A DNA stretch of 64,000 nucleotides. Origin: Auanema rhodensis (lineage: Eukaryota > Nematoda > Chromadorea > Rhabditida > Rhabditidae). The notes under the pieces were generated by a model. That model did not search any database, was not told the origin of the DNA, and was given only the letters and a program-made list of their open reading frames with translations. Made by a program: the position numbers and the translations under genes. Shown in pieces: positions 54,101-64,000 of this stretch (positions within the stretch are counted from its first letter, which is position 1; each line of letters starts with the position of its first letter). Location: the NCBI GenBank assembly GCA_964057225.1, contig OZ059900.1:22707638-22771637 (forward strand), given 5' to 3'.

Positions 54101-55955
54101 AAATATACAAAAACACAGTTTTTCCCATGAGAAATATTTTATTATGCTGGAAAACCAGTTTTTGGAAATTTCGCTGTAAACAAGGTTTTGACTTACGATT
54201 TCATGTGTTCAAACTCTTGCAATGTCAATGAAACCTAGCTCAAAATTGTTCGTACAACGTCTAGTTCCACTTTCACGACAAAAAAACAGGGGTTAGAAAA
54301 TTTAGGAAATTAGCATATTCTGAGGGCACGCCCCTTATGGCTAATATTGATTAAATCGATTTTTGTTCATATGAGTCGTCAAATGCAACGAATTTCAGCG
54401 TGTTACATACTAAAATGAAGTATTTTACATGCTGAACACTAGAAAAATACAAAAACACAGTATTTCTCATGAGAAATATTTTATTATGCTGGAAAACCAG
54501 TTTTTGGATATTTCGCTGTAAACAAGGTTTTGACTTACGATTTCATGTGTTCAAACTCATGCAATGTCAATGAAACCTAGCTCAAAATTGTTTGTACAAC
54601 GTCTAGTTCCACTTTCACGACAAAAAAACAGGGGTTAGAAAATTAAGGAAATTAGCATATTCTGAGGGCACGCCCCTTATGGCTAATATTGATTAAATCG
54701 ATTTTTGTTCATATGAGTCGTCAAATGCAACGAATTTCAGCGTGTTACATACTAAAATGAAGCATTTTACATGCTGAACACTAGAAAAATACAAAAACAC
54801 AGTTTTTCCCATGAGAAATATTTTATTATGCTGGAAAACCAGTTTTTGGAAATTTCGCTGTAAACAAGGTTTTGACTTACGATTTCATGTGTTCAAACTC
54901 ATGCAATGTCAATGAAACCTAGCTCAAAATTGTTTGTACAACGTCTAGTTCCACTTTCACGACAAAAAAACAGGGGTTAGAAAATTAAGGAAATTAGCAT
55001 ATTCTGAGGGCACGCCCCTTATGGCTAATATTGATTAAATCGATTTTTGTTCATATGAGTCGTCAAATGCAACGAATTTCAGCGTGTTACATACTAAAAT
55101 GAAGCATTTTACATGCTGAACACTAAAAAAATACAAAAACACAGTATTTCCCATGAGAAATATTTTATTATGCTGGAAAACCAGTTTTTGGAAATTTCGC
55201 TGTAAACAAGGTTTTGACTTACGATTTCATGTGTTCAAACTCATGCAATGTCAATGAAACCTAGCTCAAAATTGTTCTTACAACGTCTAGTTCCACTTTC
55301 ACGACAAAAAAACAGGGGTTAGAAAATTTAGGAAATTAGCATATTCTGAGGGCACGCCCCTTATGGCTAATATTGATTAAATCGATTTTTGTTCATATGA
55401 GTCGTCAAATGCAACGAATTTCAGCGTGTTACATACTAAAATGAAGTATTTTACATGCTGAACACTAGAAAAATACAAAAACACAGTATTTCCCATGAGA
55501 AATATTTTATTATGCTGGAAAACCAGTTTTTGGAAATTTCGCTGTAAACAAGGTTTTGACTTACGATTTCATGTGTTCAAACTCATGCAATGTCAATGAA
55601 ACCTAGCTCAAAATTGTTTGTACAACGTCTAGTTCCACTTTCACGACAAAAAAACAGGGGTTAGAAAATTAAGGAAATTAGCATATTCTGAGGGCACGCC
55701 CCTTATGGCTAATATTGATTAAATCGATTTTTGTTCATATGAGTCGTCAAATGCAACGAATTTCAGCGTGTTACATACTAAAATGAAGCATTTTACATGC
55801 TGAACACTAAAAAAATACAAAAACACAGTATTTCCCATGAGAAATATTTTATTATGCTGGAAAACCAGTTTTTGGAAATTTCGCTGTAAACAAGGTTTTG
55901 ACTTACGATTTCATGTGTTCAAACTCATGCAATGTCAATGAAACCTAGCTCAAAA
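46334..55955 (+). repeat. 4787-bp (fourteen-monomer) tandem duplication in satellite B
   Basis: About 4.8 kb starting between 46250 and 46385 returns directly after itself with an offset of 4787 bp, 14 monomers minus one base. Checked pairs include 46409 and 51196, 46984 and 51771, 47754 and 52541, and 48661 and 53448. No difference was noticed in the lines compared. It contains the 2735-bp duplication, so it is probably younger. Confidence 0.87.
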
Positions 55956-58900
55956 TTGTTCTTACAACGTCTAGTTCCACTTTCACGACAAAAAAACAGG
56001 GGTTAGAAAATTTAGGAAATTAGCATATTCTGAGGGCACGCCCCTTATGGCTAATATTGATTAAATCGATTTTTGTTCATATGAGTCGTCAAATGCAACG
56101 AATTTCAGCGTGTTACATACTAAAATGAAGCATTTTACATGCTGAACACTAGAAAAATACGAAAACACAGTTTTTCCCATGAGAAATATTTTATTATGCT
56201 GGAAAACCAGTTTTTGGAAATTTCGCTGTAAACAAGGTTTTGACTTACGATTTCATGTGTTCAAACTCATGCAATGTCAATGAAACCTAGCTCAAAATTG
56301 TTCCTACAACGTCTAGTTCCACTTTCACGACAAAAAACAGGGGTTAGAAAATTAAGGAAATTAGCATATTCTGAGGGCACGCCCCTTATGGCTAATTTTG
56401 ATTAAATCGATTTTTGTTCATATGAGTCGTCAAATGCAACGAATTTCAGCGTGTTACATACTAAAATGAAGCATTTTACATGCTGAACACTAGAAAAATA
56501 CAAAAACACAGTATTTCCCATGAGAAATATTTTATTATGCTGGAAAACCAGTTTTTGGAAATTTCGCTGTAAACAAGGTTTTGACTTACGATTTCATGTG
56601 TTCAAACTCATGCAATGTCAATGAAACCTAGCTCAAAATTGTTCCTACAACGTCTAGTTCCACTTTCACGACAAAAAAACAGGGGTTAGAAAATTAAGGA
56701 AATTAGCATATTCTGAGGGCACGCCCCTAATGGCTAATATTGATTAAATCGATTTTTGTTCATATGAGTCGTCAAATGCAACGAATTTCAGCGTGTTACA
56801 TACTAAAATGAAGCATTTTACATGCTGAACACTAGAAAAATACAAAAACACAGTTTTTCCCATGAGAAATATTTTATTATGCTGGAAAACCAGTTTTTGG
56901 AAATTTCGCTGTAAACAAGGTTTTGACTTACGATTTCATGTGTTCAAACTCTTGCAATGTCAATGAAACCTAGCTCAAAATTGTTTGTACAACGTCTAGT
57001 TCCACTTTCACGACAAAAAAACAGGGGTTAGAAAATTAAGGAAATTAGCATATTCTGAGGGCACGCCCCTTATGGCTAATATTGATTAAATCGATTTTTG
57101 TTCATATGAGTCGTCAAATGCAACGAATTTCAGCGTGTTACATACTAAAATGAAGTATTTTACATGTTGAACACTAGAAAAATACAAAAACACAGTATTT
57201 CCCATGAGAAATATTTTATTATGCTGGAAAACCAGTTTTTGGAAATTTCGCTGTAAACAAGGTTTTGACTTACGATTTCATGTGTTCAAACTCATGCAAT
57301 GTCAATGAAACCTAGCTCAAAATTGTTCCTACAACGTCTAGTTCCACTTTCACGACAAAAAACAGGGGTTAGAAAATTAAGGAAATTAGCATATTCTGAG
57401 GGCACGCCCCTTATGGCTAATATTGATTAAATCGATTTTTGTTCATATGAGTCGTCAAATGCAACGAATTTCAGCGTGTTACATACTAAAATGAAGCATT
57501 TTACATGCTGAACACTAGAAAAATACAAAAACACAGTATTTCCCATGAGAAATATTTTATTATGCTGGAAAACCAGTTTTTGGAAATTTCGCTGTAAACA
57601 AGGTTTTGACTTACGATTTCATGTGTTCAAACTCATGCAATGTCAATGAAACCTAGCTCAAAATTGTTTGTACAACGTCTAGTTCCACTTTCACGACAAA
57701 AAAACAGGGGTTAGAAAATTAAGGAAATTAGCATATTCTGAGGGCACGCCCCTTATGGCTAATATTGATTAAATCGATTTTTGTTCGTATGAGTCGTCAA
57801 ATGCAACGAATTTCAGCGTGTTACATACTAAAATGAAGCATTTTACATGCTGAACACTAGAAAAATACAAAAACACAGTATTTCTCATGAGAAATATTTT
57901 ATTATGCTGGTAAACCAGTTTTTGGAAATTTCGCTGTAAACAAGGTTTTGACTTACGATTTCATGTGTTCAAACTCATGCAATGTCAATGAAACCTAGCT
58001 CAAAATTGTTTGTACAACGTCTAGTTCCACTTTCACGACAAAAAAACAGGGGTTAGAAAATTAAGGAAATTAGCATATTCTGAGGGCACGCCCCTTATGG
58101 CTAATATTGATTAAATCGATTTTTGTTCATATGAGTAGTCAAATGCAACGAATTTCAGCGTGTTACATACTAAAATGAAGCATTTTACATGCTGAACACT
58201 AGAAAAATACAAAAACACAGTATTTCCCATGAGAAATATTTTATTATGCTGGAAAACCAGTTTTTGGAAATTTCGCTGTAAACAAGGTTTTGACTTACGA
58301 TTTCATGTGTTCAAACTCTTGCAATGTCAATGAAACCTAGCTCAAAATTGTTCGTACAACGTCTAGTTCCACTTTCACGACAAAAAAACAGGGGTTAGAA
58401 AATTTAGGAAATTAGCATATTCTGAGGGCACGCCCCTTATGGCTAATATTGATTAAATCGATTTTTGTTCATATGAGTCGTCAAATGCAACGAATTTCAG
58501 CGTGTTACATACTAAAATGAAGTATTTTACATGCTGAACACTAGAAAAATACAAAAACACAGTATTTCCCATGAGAAATATTTTATTATGCTGGAAAACC
58601 AGTTTTTGGAAATTTCGCTGTAAACAAGGTTTTGACTTACGATTTCATGTGTTCAAACTCATGCAATGTCAATGAAACCTAGCTCAAAATTGTTCCTACA
58701 ACGTCTAGTTCCACTTTCACGACAAAAAACAGGGGTTAGAAAATTAAGGAAATTAGCATATTCTGAGGGCACGCCCCTTATGGCTAATACTGATTAAATC
58801 GATTTTTGTTCATATGAGTCGTCAAATGCAACGAATTTCAGCGTGTTACATACTAAAATGAAGCATTTTACATGCTGAACACTAGAAAAATACAAAAACA

Positions 58901-60899
58901 CAGTATTTCCCATGAGAAATATTTTATTATGCTGGAAAACCAGTTTTTGGAAATTTCGCTGTAAACAAGGTTTTGACTTACGATTTCATGTGTTCAAACT
59001 CATGCAATGTCAATGAAACCTAGCTCAAAATTGTTTGTACAACGTCTAGTTCCACTTTCACGACAAAAAAACAGGGGTTAGAAAATTAAGGAAATTAGCA
59101 TATTCTGAGGGCACGCCCCTAATGGCTAATATTGATTAAATCGATTTTTGTTCATATGAGTCGTCAAATGCAACGAATTTCAGCGTGTTACATACTAAAA
59201 TGAAGCATTTCACATGCTGAACACTAGAAAAATACAAAAACACAGTTTTTCCCATGAGAAATATTTTATTATGCTGGAAAACCAGTTTTTGGAAATTTCG
59301 CTGTAAACAAGGTTTTGACTTACGATTTCATGTGTTCAAACTCTTGCAATGTCAATGAAACCTAGCTCAAAATTGTTTGTACAACGTCTAGTTCCACTTT
59401 CACGACAAAAAAACAGGAGTTAGAAAATTAAGGAAATTAGCATATTCTGAGGGCACGCCCCTTATGGCTAATATTGATTAAATCGATTTTTGTTCATATG
59501 AGTCGTCAAATGCAACGAATTTCAGCGTGTTACATACTAAAATGAAGCATTTTACATGCTGAACACTAGAAAAATACAAAAACACAGTTTTTCCCATGAG
59601 AAATATTTTATTATGCTGGAAAACCAGTTTTTGGAAATTTCGCTGTAAACAAGGTTTTGACTTACGATTTCATGTGTTCAAACTCTTGCAATGTCAATGA
59701 AACCTAGCTCAAAATTGTTCGTACAACGTCTAGTTCCACTTTCACGACAAAAAAACAGGGGTTAGAAAATTTAGGAAATTAGCATATTCTGAGGGCACGC
59801 CCCTTATGGCTAATATTGATTAAATCGATTTTTGTTCATATGAGTCGTCAAATGCAACGAATTTCAGCGTGTTACATACTAAAATGAAGTATTTTACATG
59901 CTGAACACTAGAAAAATACAAAAACACAGTATTTCCCATGAGAAATATTTTATTATGCTGGAAAACCAGTTTTTGGAAATTTCGCTGTAAACAAGGTTTT
60001 GACTTACGATTTCATGTGTTCAAACTCATGCAATGTCAATGAAACCTAGCTCAAAATTGTTTGTACAACGTCTAGTTCCACTTTCACGACAAAAAAACAA
60101 GGGTTAGAAAATTAAGGAAATTAGCATATTCTGAGGGCACGCCCCTTATGGCTAATATTGATTAAATCGATTTTTGTTCATATGAGTCGTCAAATGCAAC
60201 GAATTTCAGCGTGTTACATACTAAAATGAAGCATTTTACATGCTGAACACTAGAAAAATACAAAAACACAGTATTTCTCATGAGAAATATTTTATTATGC
60301 TGGAAAACCAGTTTTTGGAAATTTCGCTGTAAACAAGGTTTTGACTTACGATTTCATGTGTTCAAACTCATGCATTGTCAATGAAACCTAGCTCAAAATT
60401 GTTTGTACAACGTCTAGTTCCACTTTCACGACAAAAAAACAGGGGTTAGAAAATTAAGGAAATTAGCATATTCTGAGGGCACGCCCCTTATGGCTAATAT
60501 TGATTAAATCGATTTTTGTTCATATGAGTCGTAAAATGCAACGAATTTCAGCGTGTTACATACTAAAATGAAATATTTTACATGCTGAACACTAGAAAAA
60601 TACAAAAACACAGTATTTCCCATGAGAAATATTTTATTATGCTGGAAAACCAGTTTTTGGAAATTTCGCTGTAAACAAGGTTTTGACTTACGATTTCATG
60701 TGTTCAAACTCATGCAATGTCAATGAAACCTAGCTCAAAATTGTTTGTACAACGTCTAGTTCCACTTTCACGACAAAAAAAACAGGGGTTAGAAAATTAA
60801 GGAAATTAGCATATTCTGAGGGCACGCCCCTTATGGCTAATATTGATTAAATCGATTTTTGTTCATATGAGTCGTCAAATGCAACGAATTTCAGCGTGT

Positions 60900-63360
60900 T
60901 ACATACTAAAATGAAGCATTTTACATGCTGAACACTAGAAAAATACGAAAACACAGTTTTTCCCATGAGAAATATTTTATTATGCTGGAAAACCAGTTTT
61001 TGGAAATTTCGCTGTAAACAAGGTTTTGACTTACGATTTCATGTGTTCAAACTCATGCAATGTCAATGAAACCTAGCTCAAAATTGTTCTTACAACGTCT
61101 AGTTCCACTTTCACGACAAAAAAACAGGGGTTAGAAAATTTAGGAAATTAGCATATTCTGAGGGCACGCCCCTTATGGCTAATATTGATTAAATCGATTT
61201 TTGTTCATATGAGTCGTCAAATGCAACGAATTTCAGCGTGTTACATACTAAAATGAAGCATTTTACATGCTGAACACTAGAAAAATACGAAAACACAGTT
61301 TTTCCCATGAGAAATATTTTATTATGCTGGAAAACCAGTTTTTGGAAATTTCGCTGTAAACAAGGTTTTGACTTACGATTTCATGTGTTCAAACTCATGC
61401 AATGTCAATGAAACCTAGCTCAAAATTGTTCTTACAACGTCTAGTTCCACTTTCACGACAAAAAAACAGGGGTTAGAAAATTAAGGAAATTAGCATATTC
61501 TGAGGGCACGCCCCTTATGGCTAATATTGATTAAATCGATTTTTGTTCATATGAGTCGTCAAATGCAACGAATTTCAGCGTGTTACATACTAAAATGAAG
61601 TATTTTACATGCTGAACACTAGAAAAATACAAAAACACAGTATTTCCCATGAGAAATATTTTATTATGCTGGAAAACCAGTTTTTGGAAATTTCGCTGTA
61701 AACAAGGTTTTGACTTACGATTTCATGTGTTCAAACTCATGCAATGTCAATGAAACCTAGCTCAAAATTGTTTGTACAACGTCTAGTTCCACTTTCACGA
61801 CAAAAAAACAGGGGTTAGAAAATTAAGGAAATTAGCATATTCTGAGGGCACGCCCCTTATGGCTAATATTGATTAAATCGATTTTTGTTCATATGAGTCG
61901 TCAAATGCAACGAATTTCAGCGTGTTACATACTAAAATGAAGCATTTTACATGCTGAACACTAAAAAAATACAAAAACACAGTATTTCCCATGAGAAATA
62001 TTTTATTATGCTGGAAAACCAGTTTTTGGAAATTTCGCTGTAAACAAGGTTTTGACTTACGATTTCATGTGTTCAAACTCATGCAATGTCAATGAAACCT
62101 AGCTCAAAATTGTTCTTACAACGTCTAGTTCCACTTTCACGACAAAAAAACAGGGGTTAGAAAATTTAGGAAATTAGCATATTCTGAGGGCACGCCCCTT
62201 ATGGCTAATATTGATTAAATCGATTTTTGTTCATATGAGTCGTCAAATGCAACGAATTTCAGCGTGTTACATACTAAAATGAAGCATTTTACATGCTGAA
62301 CACTAGAAAAATACGAAAACACAGTTTTTCCCATGAGAAATATTTTATTATGCTGGAAAACCAGTTTTTGGAAATTTCGCTGTAAACAAGGTTTTGACTT
62401 ACGATTTCATGTGTTCAAACTCATGCAATGTCAATGAAACCTAGCTCAAAATTGTTTGTACAACGTCTAGTTCCACTTTCACGACAAAAAAACAGGGGTT
62501 AGAAAATTAAGGAAATTAGCATATTCTGAGGGCACGCCCCTTATGGCTAATATTGATTAAATCGATTTTTGTTCATATGAGTCGTCAAATGCAACGAATT
62601 TCAGCGTGTTACATACTAAAATGAAGTATTTTACATGCTGAACACTAGAAAAATACAAAAACACAGTATTTCCCATGAGAAATATTTTATTATGCTGGAA
62701 AACCAGTTTTTGGAAATTTCGCTGTAAACAAGGTTTTGACTTACGATTTCATGTGTTCAAACTCATGCAATGTCAATGAAACCTAGCTCAAAATTGTTTG
62801 TACAACGTCTAGTTCCACTTTCACGACAAAAAAACAGGGGTTAGAAAATTAAGGAAATTAGCATATTCTGAGGGCACGCCCCTTATGGCTAATATTGATT
62901 AAATCGATTTTTGTTCATATGAGTCGTCAAATGCAACGAATTTCAGCGTGTTACATACTAAAATGAAGCATTTTACATGCTGAACACTAAAAAAATACAA
63001 AAACACAGTATTTCCCATGAGAAATATTTTATTATGCTGGAAAACCAGTTTTTGGAAATTTCGCTGTAAACAAGGTTTTGACTTACGATTTCATGTGTTC
63101 AAACTCATGCAATGTCAATGAAACCTAGCTCAAAATTGTTCTTACAACGTCTAGTTCCACTTTCACGACAAAAAAACAGGGGTTAGAAAATTTAGGAAAT
63201 TAGCATATTCTGAGGGCACGCCCCTTATGGCTAATATTGATTAAATCGATTTTTGTTCATATGAGTCGTCAAATGCAACGAATTTCAGCGTGTTACATAC
63301 TAAAATGAAGCATTTTACATGCTGAACACTAGAAAAATACGAAAACACAGTTTTTCCCAT
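60900..63360 (+). repeat. Three-monomer (1026-bp) local unit in satellite B
   Basis: Monomers with aaaatacgaaaacac, gaagtatttt and ctaaaaaaatac follow each other in this order and recur about 1026 bp apart; the ctaaaaaaat mark is at 61961 and 62987. A further aaaatacgaaaac monomer sits at about 60945. Regularity is only local. Confidence 0.7.
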
Positions 63361-64000
63361 GAGAAATATTTTATTATGCTGGAAAACCAGTTTTTGGAAA
63401 TTTCGCTGTAAACAAGGTTTTGACTTACGATTTCATGTGTTCAAACTCATGCAATGTCAATGAAACCTAGCTCAAAATTGTTCCTACAACGTCTAGTTCC
63501 ACTTTCACGACAAAAAACAGGGGTTAGAAAATTAAGGAAATTAGCATATTCTGAGGGCACGCCCCTTATGGCTAATTTTGATTAAATCGATTTTTGTTCA
63601 TATGAGTCGTCAAATGCAACGAATTTCAGCGTGTTACATACTAAAATGAAGCATTTTACATGCTGAACACTAGAAAAATACAAAAACACAGTATTTCCCA
63701 TGAGAAATATTTTATTATGCTGGAAAACCAGTTTTTGGAAATTTCGCTGTAAACAAGGTTTTGACTTACGATTTCATGTGTTCAAACTCATGCAATGTCA
63801 ATGAAACCTAGCTCAAAATTGTTCCTACAACGTCTAGTTCCACTTTCACGACAAAAAAACAGGGGTTAGAAAATTAAGGAAATTAGCATATTCTGAGGGC
63901 ACGCCCCTAATGGCTAATATTGATTAAATCGATTTTTGTTCATATGAGTCGTCAAATGCAACGAATTTCAGCGTGTTACATACTAAAATGAAGCATTTTA
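62510..64000 (+). repeat. Second copy of a block at 55330, offset 7180 bp
   Basis: This stretch repeats 55330-56820 at an offset of 7180 bp, 21 monomers minus two bases. Shared rare marks are gaagtatttt (55445 and 62625), aaaaaaatac, aaaatacgaaaac, ttcctacaacg, gctaattttg (56391 and 63571) and cccctaatgg (56725 and 63905). The match is still unbroken at the window end. Confidence 0.87.

Larger units (their letters stand above)
29437..64000 (+). repeat. Satellite B: 342-bp tandem array
   Basis: This is a head-to-tail array of a 342-bp monomer. The landmark gtcgtcaaatgc (or close variants) falls at 29755, 30097, 30439 and so on to 63948, which is 100 intervals with a net change of -7 bp. Small indels come from homopolymer slippage, for example 6 to 8 A before caggggttag, and caaggtttgac lacking one T. 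The monomer has a short G+C-rich patch (gagggcacgcccctta) in otherwise AT-rich text. No similarity to the satellite A monomer is evident by eye. The array runs off the right edge. No gene or mobile element interrupts it. Confidence 0.97.
42400..64000 (+). repeat. Right zone of satellite B, with nested duplications
   Basis: From about 42.4 kb other variants become common: tttgtacaacg, ttcttacaacg, ttcctacaacg, atttaggaaa, gaagtatttt, gagtagtcaaat and cacagtttttccc. They recur in fixed order at spacings of 1026, 2735, 4787 and 7180 bp. The change at 42.4 kb is a shift in variant frequency, not a sharp breakpoint. Confidence 0.75.

Noticed and set aside
29437-64000. Telomeric repeat (TTAGG type) near ggggttagaaaa.
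   Set aside because: Only one partial match occurs per 342-bp monomer. There is no tandem run of the pentamer.

Overview
The window is 64 kb of non-coding tandem satellite DNA. No gene, RNA gene, transposon, CRISPR array or bacterial-type signal could be supported. The longest open frame is 65 codons. It recurs only as a by-product of one repeat variant and is rejected below. Long, homogeneous, AT-rich satellites with higher-order repeats point to (peri)centromeric or other constitutive heterochromatin of a eukaryote, most likely an animal and possibly an insect. The species cannot be read from the sequence. A 225-bp major satellite is known in the beetle Tribolium madens, but a shared length is only a weak lead.

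Region 1 (1-29160) is satellite A, a head-to-tail array with a 225-bp monomer. From monomer starts and total length I account for 123 full-length copies, 9 shortened 118-bp copies that share one deletion, and one copy cut off at the array edge. Thirty full-length copies carry a 7-bp tandem duplication, making them 232 bp. Higher-order structure is clear. There is a 1925-bp nine-monomer unit, a 4200-bp composite block whose next copy differs at only six bases over about 2.8 kb, a zone of strict 225-bp spacing (6701-15699), and a mixed zone (15700-29160) with 1603-, 1143- and 343-bp secondary units. One block recurs 12 kb away.

Region 2 (29160-29436) is the junction. Satellite A stops 12 bp short of a monomer end and satellite B starts after at most 1 bp of overlap. 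B runs 57 bp forward, then flips for 220 bp, then flips back. This gives a 41-bp-arm hairpin and a 220-bp inverted repeat.

Region 3 (29437-64000) is satellite B, a direct array with a 342-bp monomer. There are 100 intervals between 29755 and 63948, with a net length change of only -7 bp. The left part (to about 42.4 kb) is relatively uniform. The right part carries another set of variants and nested duplications with periods 2735, 4787 and 7180 bp; the last runs off the window edge. Every B monomer inspected has a motif resembling the CENP-B box, matching 7 of 9 core bases and 8 of 9 in one copy.

Nothing here works as a gene set. Any function would be structural (centromere or heterochromatin) or through satellite transcripts, and neither is shown by the sequence alone. 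Because the arrays are so repetitive, assembly error could explain some of the perfect duplications.
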